Notes: a model not told the origin generated them from the sequence alone. Numbered from the stretch's first letter, positions 24,935 to 34,146 are shown. The stretch is DNA of 64,000 nt from Actinobacteria bacterium UBA2279 (GCA_002347365.1 DDWT01000020.1:1-64000); one strand, 5' to 3'. Numbers and translations are program-made.

Positions 24935-26241
24935 TGCGTCGTATCGAACTTGGTCGTGGCCGTCGTCTCACGCCTGCCGATGTCGCCCGTTCCGGCGGCA
25001 TCGATGTCGAAGTTCTCGGCGTGGCGCAGCGCATCATAGACGACGTGAAGGCGCGCGGGGACGAGGCGGTCTTCGAGCACACCGCACAACTGGACAAGGT
25101 GACGCTCACGGAGCTTCGAGTGACCGACGAGGAGATCGAGGCAGCACTCGCGATCGTCGGGGATGACTTCAAAGAGGCCATCGCGCTTGCCGCCGCCTCC
25201 ATCGAGTCGTTCTGCCGACGCCAGGTGCCCCAGAGCTGGTTCTCTGCCGAGGAGGGTGGCGTCTTCCTCGGCCAGAAGGTCACGCCGCTGCGCCGGGTGG
25301 GCATCTACGTGCCCGGCGGCCGTGCGTGCTACCCGTCATCGGTGCTGATGAACGCGATCCCTGCGATCGTCGCGGGAGTCGATGAGATCGCGATGGTCGT
25401 GCCGCCTGCCGCCGACGGGAGCGTGAACCCGTACACGCTCGCCGCCGCCGCAGAAGCCGGTCTCACCGAGATCTACAAGGTGGGCGGTGCGCAGGCGATC
25501 GCCGCGCTGGCATACGGCACCGAGAGTATCGAGCGAGTCGACAAGATCACCGGCCCGGGGAATGCATATGTGACCGCGGCCAAGAAGCTCGTGATGGGTG
25601 AGGTCGGCATCGACATGCTGGCGGGCCCGAGCGAGGTGCTGGTGCTTGCCGATGAGACCGCAGAGCCGGCGTTCGTGGCGATCGACCTGATGGCGCAGGC
25701 CGAACACGACCCGCGCGCCGCCACGTATCTGGTAACGACCGATCCGGACCTGCCTGACGAGGTCGAAGAGGCGCTCGCTATCCTGCTCGAGGACTCCCCG
25801 CGGGCTGAGGTAGTGGAGCGCTCGCTCACCGACAACGGGGTCATCGTCGTCTGCAGCGACCTGGACGTGGCGCTGGACGCCGCCAATCTGATCGCACCCG
25901 AGCACCTCGAGGTGATGATGGCCGACCCCTTCGAGCTTCTCGGCTCGATCCGCAACGCCGGTGCGATCTTCCTCGGCCCGTGGACGCCTGAGAGCGTGGG
26001 CGACTACATCGCCGGTCCCAACCACGTGCTTCCCACCGGTGGCACGGCCCGCTTCTCAGGTCCGCTGTCAGTCGACGACTTCGTGAAGAGGTCCTCGGTG
26101 ATCAGCTACTCGCTCGAGGCACTGGGGCTGGACGGTCCCGCTGTGATGACCATCGCGAACGCCGAGGGACTCGATGCGCACTCGCGTGCCGTGGGTCTGC
26201 GACTGGCCCTGGCGCTCGGTATGGAAGACGAGGAGTCATGA
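24931..26241 (+). CDS. hisD: histidinol dehydrogenase
   Basis: A 436-residue zinc enzyme that oxidises histidinol to histidine in two NAD-dependent steps. Marks include VGIYVPGGRACYPSSVLMNA, KVGGAQAIAALAYGTESI, DMLAGPSEVLVLAD, AQAEHDPRAA with the conserved His, and GPNHVLPTGGTARFSGPLSV near the C-terminus. ATG 24931 overlaps the hisG stop by four bases; a second ATG follows directly at 24934. Its stop overlaps hisC by four bases. Confidence 0.95.
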   Translation: MMRRIELGRGRRLTPADVARSGGIDVEVLGVAQRIIDDVKARGDEAVFEHTAQLDKVTLTELRVTDEEIEAALAIVGDDFKEAIALAAASIESFCRRQVPQSWFSAEEGGVFLGQKVTPLRRVGIYVPGGRACYPSSVLMNAIPAIVAGVDEIAMVVPPAADGSVNPYTLAAAAEAGLTEIYKVGGAQAIAALAYGTESIERVDKITGPGNAYVTAAKKLVMGEVGIDMLAGPSEVLVLADETAEPAFVAIDLMAQAEHDPRAATYLVTTDPDLPDEVEEALAILLEDSPRAEVVERSLTDNGVIVVCSDLDVALDAANLIAPEHLEVMMADPFELLGSIRNAGAIFLGPWTPESVGDYIAGPNHVLPTGGTARFSGPLSVDDFVKRSSVISYSLEALGLDGPAVMTIANAEGLDAHSRAVGLRLALALGMEDEES

Positions 26242-27383
26242 TGGACCGTCTGCGACCGCCCCGCCCTGAACTCGAAGAGCTGGTGCCCTACGACGCTAAA
26301 GACGTGCGCGCCGAGGTCATGCTTGCCTCCAACGAGAATCCCGACAACCTGCCCGGTGAGTTGCTCGAGAAGCTCGCGGATCGCGTACGCGATATAGAGT
26401 TCAACCGCTATCCCGACCCGCTCTGCGCTCACCTGCGTAAGCTGGTCGCCGAGGCGAACGGGCTCGAGCCCGCCAACGTCTTGGTAGGCAACGGCGGCGA
26501 CGAGCTCATCTTGGATCTGCTGCTGGCATGGGGCGGGCCCGGTCGGAAGTTGCTCGACTTGCCGCCCACGTTTTCCATGTACGGCATCGACGCGCAGATG
26601 ACGGGTACCGAGATCGTGCGGATCCCGCGTCGCGCGGACTTCCGCGTCGACTCGGACGCCGTGCTCGCGCGCGTCGCCGAAGGGGATATCGACATCGTCG
26701 TGGTATCCAACCCCAATAACCCCACCGGCGACATCAGCCCTGAGACGCTGCTCATCGACATCCTCAACACCACCGACGCGCTGGTCGTCATCGACGAGGC
26801 GTATTTCGAGTTCAGCCGTCACACGATGCGTCCGCACATGGAACGGCACCCCAACCTTGTCGTGCTGCGCACCTTCTCAAAGGCGTTCTCGCTGGCGGGT
26901 CTTCGCGCGGGTTACCTGCTCGCGCACGAGGACGTCATTCGCGAGCTTACCAAGGTGCGCCAGCCATACTCGGTCAACCGGTTCACCCAGGTCGCGGCGT
27001 CGTTGGTCTACCGGGAGCGCGTTGTGTTCCAGGCGGGCATCCACGAGATCATGCGCAACCGTGACACGCTCATCCACGGCCTGTCCGGGATGGATGGCGT
27101 CACCGTCTTCCCGTCCGAGGCCAACTTCGTGCTCTTCCGCGTCGAGCATGCCTCGGCACTCTGGCGCGACCTGCTGCACGACCACTCGGTGCTCATCCGC
27201 GACTTCTCACGCACTCCAGGACTGGAGGACTGTCTCCGCGTCACGGTGGGCACCGACAGCGAGACGCGGCGCTTCATCGTGGCGATGGAGGAGATACTGG
27301 CTTCACGCCACGCATCCAACATCTTCGGCCTGTCAGCAGTGGCCGAACGTCACCAGAACGGGGGCGCGTCGTCTGATGAATAG
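26238..27383 (+). CDS. hisC: histidinol-phosphate aminotransferase
   Basis: A 381-residue fold-type I aminotransferase. It has LASNENPDNLPGEL, VGNGGDELILDLLL, VVSNPNNPTGD, VVIDEAYFEFS and LRTFSKAFSLAGLRAGYL with the PLP Lys, then FLVR-like VLIRDFSRTPGLEDCLRVTVG. It makes histidinol phosphate from imidazole-acetol phosphate and glutamate. The C-terminus is about 25 residues longer than usual, and its last eight bases overlap the hisB start. Confidence 0.94.
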   Translation: MMDRLRPPRPELEELVPYDAKDVRAEVMLASNENPDNLPGELLEKLADRVRDIEFNRYPDPLCAHLRKLVAEANGLEPANVLVGNGGDELILDLLLAWGGPGRKLLDLPPTFSMYGIDAQMTGTEIVRIPRRADFRVDSDAVLARVAEGDIDIVVVSNPNNPTGDISPETLLIDILNTTDALVVIDEAYFEFSRHTMRPHMERHPNLVVLRTFSKAFSLAGLRAGYLLAHEDVIRELTKVRQPYSVNRFTQVAASLVYRERVVFQAGIHEIMRNRDTLIHGLSGMDGVTVFPSEANFVLFRVEHASALWRDLLHDHSVLIRDFSRTPGLEDCLRVTVGTDSETRRFIVAMEEILASRHASNIFGLSAVAERHQNGGASSDE

Positions 27384-27963
27384 GATCGCCGAGATAACAC
27401 GCACGACCAGTGAGACCGACATCACCCTGCGCCTCGATCTTGACGGTGACGGCAGTGTTGCGGCTTCAACGGGCGTGCCGTTCTTCGATCATATGCTCGA
27501 TGCGCTGGGACGTCACATGCGCGTCTCACTCGGGGTGGAGGCCACAGGGGACCTTGAGGTCGACGCCCACCACACCGTCGAGGACGTCGGCATCTGCCTG
27601 GGCTCCGCGCTGGCCGAGGCGTTGGGCGACAAGCACGGCATCCGCCGCTTCGGTTCGGCGGTCGTGCCCATGGACGAGGCGCTTGTGCTGGCGGCTGTAG
27701 ACATCTCCGGCCGCGGACAGCTGCACTATGCCGTGGATGTGCCCATCGAGATCATCGGAACATTCGATACCACCCTGGCCAAGGAGTTCCTTGTGGCGTT
27801 CGCGGCCAACGCGGGCATCACGCTGCACCTGCAGAAGCTGGCGGGGGACAACGCACACCACATCATCGAGGCCGCCTTCAAGGCCGTCGCCCGCGCGCTC
27901 TACGAGGCTGTCTCAACCGATCCGCGTGTGAGCGGCGTGCCGTCCACGAAAGGCACCCTGTGA
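27376..27963 (+). CDS. hisB: imidazoleglycerol-phosphate dehydratase
   Basis: A 195-residue single-function dehydratase; the phosphatase domain of the enteric bifunctional HisB is absent. Conserved metal-binding patterns are FFDHMLDALGRHM, DAHHTVEDVGICLG, DISGRGQL and the C-terminal DNAHHIIEAAFKA. I chose ATG 27376, overlapping the last eight bases of hisC; the open frame goes further up but only inside hisC. Its stop overlaps GTG of hisH by four bases. Confidence 0.95.
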   Translation: MNRIAEITRTTSETDITLRLDLDGDGSVAASTGVPFFDHMLDALGRHMRVSLGVEATGDLEVDAHHTVEDVGICLGSALAEALGDKHGIRRFGSAVVPMDEALVLAAVDISGRGQLHYAVDVPIEIIGTFDTTLAKEFLVAFAANAGITLHLQKLAGDNAHHIIEAAFKAVARALYEAVSTDPRVSGVPSTKGTL

Positions 27964-28580
27964 TCGCGATCCTCGACTACCGTATGGGCAACCTTCGCAG
28001 CGTGCAGAAGGGTTTCGAGCACGCCGGCGTCACCGACGTCTTGGTCACCGACGACCCGGCTGTCGTCTCGACGGCCGACGGCATCGTGCTGCCCGGCGTG
28101 GGCGCTTTCCGGGACGCTTCGGCCAACTTGAAGGAATCGGGGCTGTGGGAGCTTGTGATCGCGCGTGTGGCCGAGGGCGCACCGTTCCTGGGCATCTGCC
28201 TCGGAATGCAGCTTCTGGCTGATGCGGGACTCGAGGACGGCGAGTGGGAGGGTCTTGGCCTCGTGCCGGGCTCCTGCACCCGGCTTGCTGCCGGCGTGAA
28301 GATCCCGCACATAGGGTGGAACACGGTGGCATACCCGCGTGAGTCTCGTCTGTTCGCCGGTATCCCGGCGGAAACGGCCTTCTACTTCGTGCATTCCTAT
28401 CGTCTCGAACCGGCCGATCCATCCTGTATTATCGGCCTTACGGAGTACGGTGTTCCGTTCGCGGCCGCCGTGCAGACCGGCTCCGCCTATGCGGTGCAGT
28501 TCCACCCGGAGAAATCCTCCGAGATGGGCTTGCGGCTGCTGGCGAACTTCGGTGACATCGTGAAGGAGACGCGCCCGTGA
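27960..28580 (+). CDS. hisH: imidazole glycerol phosphate synthase, glutaminase subunit
   Basis: A 206-residue class I glutamine amidotransferase. It begins IAILDYRMGNLRSVQKGFE. The nucleophile is the Cys in FLGICLGMQLL, and the His/Glu pair is in AVQFHPEKSSEMG near the end. It feeds ammonia to HisF, encoded two genes downstream. GTG start overlaps the hisB stop, and GTG of hisA overlaps its own stop; all are four-base overlaps. Confidence 0.95.
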   Translation: MIAILDYRMGNLRSVQKGFEHAGVTDVLVTDDPAVVSTADGIVLPGVGAFRDASANLKESGLWELVIARVAEGAPFLGICLGMQLLADAGLEDGEWEGLGLVPGSCTRLAAGVKIPHIGWNTVAYPRESRLFAGIPAETAFYFVHSYRLEPADPSCIIGLTEYGVPFAAAVQTGSAYAVQFHPEKSSEMGLRLLANFGDIVKETRP

Positions 28581-29302
28581 TCATCTTCCCCGCGATCGAC
28601 ATTCTGGACGGCAAGGTAGTCAGACTGAGGCAGGGCCGGCTGGATTCTGTGACCGTCTACAACGACGATCCGGTCGACCAGGCGAAGCAATGGGCTGCGG
28701 CGGGTGCTGAGTGGATCCACGTGGTGGATCTGGACGGCGCCGTCACCGGCGAACCGGTCAACCTGCCCATCATCGAGCGCATCGTAGACGAAGGAATACC
28801 CGTGCAGATGGGCGGCGGCATTCGCTCGATGGCAATGCTCGAGCGCATCTGCAACGCCGGCGTGAAGCGCGCAGTCCTCGGCACCGCGCTTATCACCCAG
28901 CCGTCGCTGGTAGCCGAGGCCTGCGAGCGCTTCGAAGGTATCGTCGCCGGCGTTGATGCGCGCGATGGCAAGGTCGCTATCCAGGGATGGCGTGAGGGCA
29001 CCGAGTACGGTGTTCTGGAGCTGATCCGCGAGCTCGAGATCCTCGGCGTCCGCCGTTTGGCTTACACCGACATCGCCCGGGACGGCTTGCAGACGGGCGT
29101 GAACTACGGCGCCTACCGGGCACTCGCGTCGCAGATCGATATCCCGATCATCGCCTCGGGCGGGGTCTGCTCGCTCGACGACATCATCGACCTCCTCACC
29201 ATCGGCCCTCAGGTCGAGGGCGTGATCATCGGCCGCTCGCTCTACGAGGGCGTGTTCACGGTCGAAGACGCGCTTGCCGCCGCACGCGATGGGGTGTCCT
29301 GA
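28577..29302 (+). CDS. hisA: ProFAR isomerase (HisA)
   Basis: A 241-residue TIM barrel. IIFPAIDILDGKVVRLRQG has the first catalytic Asp, and DIARDGLQTGVN in the second half has the other. The two phosphate-binding half-barrel repeats (MGGGIRSMAML and IASGGVCSLDDI) are clear. In many Actinomycetota this gene doubles as trpF (PriA), but a separate trpF exists at 40049, so a HisA-only role is more likely here. It sits between hisH and hisF. Confidence 0.93.
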   Translation: MIIFPAIDILDGKVVRLRQGRLDSVTVYNDDPVDQAKQWAAAGAEWIHVVDLDGAVTGEPVNLPIIERIVDEGIPVQMGGGIRSMAMLERICNAGVKRAVLGTALITQPSLVAEACERFEGIVAGVDARDGKVAIQGWREGTEYGVLELIRELEILGVRRLAYTDIARDGLQTGVNYGAYRALASQIDIPIIASGGVCSLDDIIDLLTIGPQVEGVIIGRSLYEGVFTVEDALAAARDGVS

Positions 29303-29305
29303 CCT

Positions 29306-30073
29306 GTGCTGACCAAGCGCGTCATCCCGTGCCTCGACGTACACGCAGGGCGTGTCGTCAAAGGCGTCAACTTCATCAACCTGCGGGATGCGGGCGACCC
29401 GGTCGAACTTGCGGCAGCCTACGACAAAGAAGGCGCTGATGAGCTGGTGTTCCTCGACATCACCGCTACGCACGAGGAGCGTCCCCTCATGCTGGATGTG
29501 GCGCGCCGCAGTGCCGAGGAGGTGTTCATCCCGTACACCGTGGGTGGAGGCATGCGTTCGTCCGATGACATCAGGGCGATGCTCTCCGCGGGGTGCGACA
29601 AGATATCGATGAACTCCGCCGCAGTCAACGCGCCCGGTCTCATCACTCAGACGGCGCAGATCTACGGAGCGCAGTGTATCGTCGTGGCGATAGATGCGCG
29701 ACGCGTGCCCGGGTCGAGCCCGGCCCGCTGGGAGGTGTTCGTCTCAGGAGGTCGCACGAACACGGGACTCGACACCCTTGGGTGGGCGGTAGAGGCCGAG
29801 AAGCGCGGCTCAGGTGAGATCCTGCTTACGAGTATGGACTGCGACGGCACGAAAGACGGTTTCGACATCGACCTGACCCGCGCGATCACCCGCGCGGTGA
29901 ACATCCCCGTGATCGCCAGCGGTGGCGCAGGGGAGCTGGACCACTTCGCAGAGGTGGTCATCGAGGCGGACGCGGATGCGGTCCTGGCTGCGAGCGTGTT
30001 CCACTTCGGGGAGTTTTCGATCAGGCAGGTCAAACAGCACATGGCGGATGCGGGAATCGCGGTGAGACTGTAG
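29306..30073 (+). CDS. hisF: imidazole glycerol phosphate synthase, cyclase subunit
   Basis: A 255-residue TIM barrel. It begins LTKRVIPCLDVHAGRVVKG with the catalytic Asp in CLDV. VGGGMRSSDDIRAMLSAG, DKISMNSAAV and LTSMDCDGTKDGFDIDLTRA, which holds the second catalytic Asp, are typical. It closes the imidazole ring using ammonia from HisH and releases AICAR. GTG 29306 follows the hisA stop by three bases. The gene after it starts at the base following its stop. Confidence 0.95.
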   Translation: MLTKRVIPCLDVHAGRVVKGVNFINLRDAGDPVELAAAYDKEGADELVFLDITATHEERPLMLDVARRSAEEVFIPYTVGGGMRSSDDIRAMLSAGCDKISMNSAAVNAPGLITQTAQIYGAQCIVVAIDARRVPGSSPARWEVFVSGGRTNTGLDTLGWAVEAEKRGSGEILLTSMDCDGTKDGFDIDLTRAITRAVNIPVIASGGAGELDHFAEVVIEADADAVLAASVFHFGEFSIRQVKQHMADAGIAVRL

Positions 30074-30490
30074 ATGCAGATATCGAATGGAAGGCGTAAG
30101 CCGTGGCCGGTCGTTGCGGCCGCGTTGGCGGGCTCGGTGCCGGCGCTTGTAGCCGCCTGGTTCATGTGGGCGATCAACGGCGGAGCACTCTCTGAGTTCG
30201 GCACGGTCGGGTTCGGCATCAGCATGCTCATCATCATCCTGTGGTGGCTCTGCGTGACCATCGGCGTCATGCGCGCGGCGCTCTTCGCCGATCGGATGTC
30301 CGCTGGTGTGCTGGCCGGGATCTTCTCGGCGGTCGCTTTGGTCACGGCGTTGCTGCTTTCCCAGTCGCCGGCCCATCGGGCATCGACCATCAGCTCGCCG
30401 GGCGCCTGGCTTGGTGCGCTCGTCATCATCGCAGTCCCGTCCGTGATGGGTCTGCTGTTCGCCGAGAAGGAGTTGCGTCGACGTAGGTAG
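30074..30490 (+). CDS. small membrane protein inside the his operon, function unknown
   Basis: A 138-residue protein with four hydrophobic helices (about residues 9-33, 45-69, 75-97 and 109-130) and a positively charged end (EKELRRRR). I recognise no family. The ATG is the base right after the hisF stop, and hisI follows 25 bases later, so it is expressed with the histidine genes. It carries none of the metal or phosphatase motifs that would make it the missing histidinol-phosphate phosphatase. A transport or regulatory role is only a guess. Confidence 0.68.
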   Translation: MQISNGRRKPWPVVAAALAGSVPALVAAWFMWAINGGALSEFGTVGFGISMLIIILWWLCVTIGVMRAALFADRMSAGVLAGIFSAVALVTALLLSQSPAHRASTISSPGAWLGALVIIAVPSVMGLLFAEKELRRRR

Positions 30491-30515
30491 GACCGCGGGG
30501 GAGAGAGGACGTCAC

Positions 30516-30893
30516 ATGGAGCTGGCGAAACTCACGTTCGACGAGCGCGGGCTGATCCCTGTCGTCGTCCAGCAGCACGACACGCTCGAAGTCCTTATGG
30601 TGGCCTGGATGGATGCCGAGGCGCTTGACCGGACGATCGAAAGTGGTCGGGCTTGGTACTGGAGCCGCTCGCGACAGGTGTATTGGATGAAGGGCGAGAC
30701 CTCGGGGCATATCCAGGAGGTCAAGGAGATCCGCTACGACTGTGATGCCGACACGCTGCTGTTATTCGTCGACCAGGTCGGCGTCGCCTGCCACACAGGC
30801 GAGCGCACTTGCTTCTTCCGCTCGCTGTACCCGGTTGCCGACCGCGATGTGCCTGCGACGACCCACGATGGAGACAACATCCCGCTGTCATAG
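30516..30893 (+). CDS. hisI: phosphoribosyl-AMP cyclohydrolase
   Basis: A 125-residue zinc/magnesium enzyme for the third step of histidine synthesis. It shows TLEVLMVAWMDAEALDRTIE, WYWSRSRQVYWMKGETSGH, DCDADTLLLFV (metal-binding Asp residues) and GVACHTGERTCFF with the zinc Cys and His. It is the separate HisI form, not fused to HisE, which follows 17 bases downstream. GGGGGAGAGAGG precedes the ATG. Confidence 0.95.
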   Translation: MELAKLTFDERGLIPVVVQQHDTLEVLMVAWMDAEALDRTIESGRAWYWSRSRQVYWMKGETSGHIQEVKEIRYDCDADTLLLFVDQVGVACHTGERTCFFRSLYPVADRDVPATTHDGDNIPLS

Positions 30894-30910
30894 ACGAGGA
30901 GTGAGACTGT

Positions 30911-31246
30911 ATGACCGAGATCGATCCGCTCGGCGCGCCCCAGCCGGTGAGCATCCCTGATCTGGGAGAGGTGCTTGCAGAGGTGTTCGACGTACTGGAG
31001 CAGCGCAAGCGCGACATGCCCGAGGACAGCTATACCGCCAAACTTCTGCTCGGCCCACAAGACAAGCTTCTGAAGAAGATCGCCGAGGAATCGGGCGAGG
31101 TCATCATCGCGGCTGCCGAGCGCAACGTGACACAGCTTCGCTACGAACTCGGCGACCTGCTCTATCACATGCTCGTGGTCATGGTGCGTGAGGGGATAAC
31201 GCTCGACGACATGGCGGCCGAGATGGCCGACCGCAGGCGCAAGTAG
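30911..31246 (+). CDS. hisE: phosphoribosyl-ATP pyrophosphatase
   Basis: A 111-residue all-alpha MazG-like pyrophosphohydrolase for the second step of histidine synthesis. DKLLKKIAEESGEVIIAA and YELGDLLYHMLVVMV carry the E-x2-E and E-x2-D metal ligands. The length is normal for unfused HisE. GAGGAGTGAG lies about five bases before the ATG. It is the last recognised histidine gene; the M48-like gene starts six bases after its stop. Confidence 0.94.
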   Translation: MTEIDPLGAPQPVSIPDLGEVLAEVFDVLEQRKRDMPEDSYTAKLLLGPQDKLLKKIAEESGEVIIAAAERNVTQLRYELGDLLYHMLVVMVREGITLDDMAAEMADRRRK

Positions 31247-31251
31247 CACTC

Positions 31252-32382
31252 ATGGGACGCCCGTCAGGTATGACAGGGCTCACGTTGCCGCCCGGCGTAC
31301 GCGCCGAGCGGATCGAGACGCTGTGGAAGCGCGTCGACGGGAACAGGGTCAGATTCGTCGCGTTCACGACTCTGTTCATCGGCATCGTGTCGCTGTTGAT
31401 CAGCCTTGTGGTGGCGTTCGGCGCGGCGATCGCGTTCATCTGCGCTATCGCGGAGACAGGGCCGAATGCCGTTGTGGCGCTGCCGGCGCTGGCGGGAGGG
31501 TCGCTTCTGGTCTCTCTGTTGGCGACCACGCTGTGGGTGATCGTCCGTCTCTCGCGCTCGGAGCGATGGCTGGTGGGGCGACTTGGTGCTCGAATCACGA
31601 CGAAGGGTGAGTTCGCGAGCGTCAAAGGCGTGCTCAAAGACATCACGCTCGCATCCGGATTCAAGCACTCACCGCCGCTGTACTTCATCGATACCAATCG
31701 GGTGAACGCATTCGCTCTCGGAAGATCGCACGGGCGGGCGATGCTCGGTGTCACCCGCGGCTTCGTTGAGCGTCTGCATCCGGAACAGCAGCGAGCGGTC
31801 TTCGCCAATCTCATGGCGCGCATCATCACCCTGGACACACTGTGGGCCACCGCGGTGTCGGCTTTGATGGGTCCCATCTGGGCGATGCGCGAGCGGGACC
31901 TTGTTCGCGATGACACCAACCTGGTCCTCACGGACAACGCTCACGTGGCGGCGCCAATGCCTGTGGCGCAAGCGTCCTCAGCAAGCGGCGCTGCGTTCGC
32001 GGGGTTTGCCGTCTACGGCGTCGCGGTCATCGTCACCGAGCTGCTCGCCTGGTGGCACCAGAGGGCGGCATGGATGGCTGCCGAGAAGGCCGATGCCGAA
32101 GGCATGATGCTGCTCAAAGATCCGCGCTCGATGCTCTCGGCACTCGAATACGTGCTCGACTGCAACAATCACGTACCTACGGCGGGTGACGCTTACTCGC
32201 AGCTGTTCTACTGCTGGGCCGGATTCGGGTTCGCTCCCGAGGACGACCCGGAGTACCGGCGGGTCGCTCACCTGCGCGAGGTGCTCGGTGCCGAAGGACT
32301 GGCCCAGAGGCCGGCACCCAACCTGCCCGGATGGGCATGCCCGCCTCCGCCACCACGGATCGACGACAGAACGGGGGCGTGA
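31252..32382 (+). CDS. M48/HtpX-like membrane protein lacking the HExxH zinc motif
   Basis: The 376-residue product has two N-terminal helices (about residues 35-65 and 75-100), then a region that follows HtpX/M48 peptidases closely: NAFALGRSHGRAMLGVTRGF, LHPEQQRAVFANLMARIITL and two more helices. Where the family has HELAHI, this protein has NLMARI, so both zinc His and the catalytic Glu are gone. The later ligand region is AEKADAEG, in which the usual Glu also seems moved or lost. It is therefore probably a non-proteolytic relative. It begins six bases after hisE and ends seven bases before the beta-propeller gene. Confidence 0.75.
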   Translation: MGRPSGMTGLTLPPGVRAERIETLWKRVDGNRVRFVAFTTLFIGIVSLLISLVVAFGAAIAFICAIAETGPNAVVALPALAGGSLLVSLLATTLWVIVRLSRSERWLVGRLGARITTKGEFASVKGVLKDITLASGFKHSPPLYFIDTNRVNAFALGRSHGRAMLGVTRGFVERLHPEQQRAVFANLMARIITLDTLWATAVSALMGPIWAMRERDLVRDDTNLVLTDNAHVAAPMPVAQASSASGAAFAGFAVYGVAVIVTELLAWWHQRAAWMAAEKADAEGMMLLKDPRSMLSALEYVLDCNNHVPTAGDAYSQLFYCWAGFGFAPEDDPEYRRVAHLREVLGAEGLAQRPAPNLPGWACPPPPPRIDDRTGA

Positions 32383-32388
32383 CGGAGA

Positions 32389-34146
32389 ATGAGCGCTGAG
32401 CGCGGGGGGCGGCGAGGCGTACCAGTCAGACGGCGACGTGTGTCGGCCGGACGCATCGCGTGGGCGGTCGTCGGCGCGATCGTGATGGTCGGCGCTGCGG
32501 CGTTCATCGGGTTGCGAGTGATGGATGTGGGCCCGGGTCTGCCGGCGATTCCTCACACGGAGATCCCCGACCTGGCATCCGTGCTTGAAACGGTCACGGT
32601 CACACTTCCCGAGCCCGTCGGCGCCGATCCCAACGCAGATGGCATCAAGATCGCCACGTTCCTGGGGGATGAGACGCGCCGCTACTACGGTGAGGGTCCG
32701 GTTCCTACCAAGCTCGAAGTCATCTGGAAGGCCAAGATCGGTGGCGGGACGACCGGCGGCACCGGCAAGGCGCCAGCCAGCACTAGCGGGACCGCGACGG
32801 CTCCGACAAGCGGTCTTGTGACCTGGTATGGCACCGGCTGGACGGGGCAGCCTGCGCTCGTGCGCGAGAACGGCAAGCTCTACCTGCTGGTGGGCGGATT
32901 CGATCACAACCTGCGCAAGATCGACGCCGAGACCGGCGAGACGCTGTGGAAGTACGAGTTCCCTGATGTCATCAAGGGGAGTCCTACCGTCTTCGCTGAC
33001 CCGTCCGCGCCTGGCGATTTCGGCCGCTACACTGTGATGGTGGGCTCGAGGCGCGGGTTTCCCAGCAGCATCTCGGCACCTGACTTCGCGCCATTCCGCG
33101 CAGTGGATTACATGACCGGCAAAGAGCTGTGGCGGCTGCCCGTTCCGCACACCAAGAGCTACAGTCGCGACGCTGACGGCAGCGGTTTCGTGCTCGGCGG
33201 CAAGGCGTATGTGGGCGTTGAGTCCGGCGACATGTACATCCTCGACCCGTTCTCAACCGAATCCTGGAAGAGCTGGCAGAAGCCCAAGGCGCTTGCGCAC
33301 CAGCTGCTGCTCGGCGATTCGCGGGCATCCAGCCACGGCGGCAACCTCGTGCTCGAGGCGTCGCCTGCTCTGATCGGCGACCGCGTGTACGTCGCTTCAG
33401 GTTCCGGGCATGTGTACGGCATGAACAAAGAGACACTCGAGGTGGAGTGGGACTTCTTCACCGGCTCCGACCTCGATGGAACGACTGTCGCCACCACTGA
33501 CGGCTACCTCATCGTCGAGGTCGAGAAGCAGTACATCAAGGGTCATGGCGGTGTGTACAAACTGGATCCGTCCAAGCCCGCGGCCGAATCGGTCGTGTGG
33601 TACTACCCGACGGGAGACCGCAACTTCGCCGACTGGCTCGGCGGCGTCATCGGCTCATCGAGCGTGAATGACTCCTACAACCCCGGCAATCAGATGCCAG
33701 GTCTGGTCGCATTCACGGCGATCGACGGCAACTTCTACGTGGTCGCCAAAGACGATCTAGCCTCCACGACGGTACCTGGCCCCAACCTGGAGCCCAACCT
33801 GCCCACGCCGGTGATGGTGTTCAAAGACAGCATCGGCGGGGCGATATCGACACCGATCATCGTCGGGGACCGCATTGTCGCATGCGGCTACGATGCCACC
33901 GTCCACGTCTACCAGATCACCGCGTCGACCGATGTCGCGACCGAAGGCGTGCTGCTGCACAACAAAGCCGGGGTCGCCTACAAGGTGAGCATCGCCGAGG
34001 CCGCCTCCTTCAAGGCGGGAGGTACCTATGAGTCCACGCCGATCGTGTGGCAGGGCCGCATCTATGTCGGCGCTCGCGATGGCTACCTGTACTGTATCGG
34101 CGATCCCGACTACGTACCGGGTGTGGAAGCGCCGACGGTACCTTAG
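32389..34146 (+). CDS. membrane-anchored PQQ-like beta-propeller repeat protein
   Basis: A 585-residue protein with a basic N-terminus, one membrane helix (about residues 22-44), a Thr/Ser/Gly-rich stretch (about 120-145) and an extracellular beta-propeller. Repeats are of the PQQ/Trp-docking type: RKIDAETGETLWKYEF, AVDYMTGKELWRL, YGMNKETLEVEWDFF and the final GRIYVGARDGYLYCIG. No heme or PQQ dehydrogenase active-site residues are evident, so binding of a partner or scaffolding is more likely than catalysis. The ATG has GGAG five bases upstream. Confidence 0.8.
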   Translation: MSAERGGRRGVPVRRRRVSAGRIAWAVVGAIVMVGAAAFIGLRVMDVGPGLPAIPHTEIPDLASVLETVTVTLPEPVGADPNADGIKIATFLGDETRRYYGEGPVPTKLEVIWKAKIGGGTTGGTGKAPASTSGTATAPTSGLVTWYGTGWTGQPALVRENGKLYLLVGGFDHNLRKIDAETGETLWKYEFPDVIKGSPTVFADPSAPGDFGRYTVMVGSRRGFPSSISAPDFAPFRAVDYMTGKELWRLPVPHTKSYSRDADGSGFVLGGKAYVGVESGDMYILDPFSTESWKSWQKPKALAHQLLLGDSRASSHGGNLVLEASPALIGDRVYVASGSGHVYGMNKETLEVEWDFFTGSDLDGTTVATTDGYLIVEVEKQYIKGHGGVYKLDPSKPAAESVVWYYPTGDRNFADWLGGVIGSSSVNDSYNPGNQMPGLVAFTAIDGNFYVVAKDDLASTTVPGPNLEPNLPTPVMVFKDSIGGAISTPIIVGDRIVACGYDATVHVYQITASTDVATEGVLLHNKAGVAYKVSIAEAASFKAGGTYESTPIVWQGRIYVGARDGYLYCIGDPDYVPGVEAPTVP

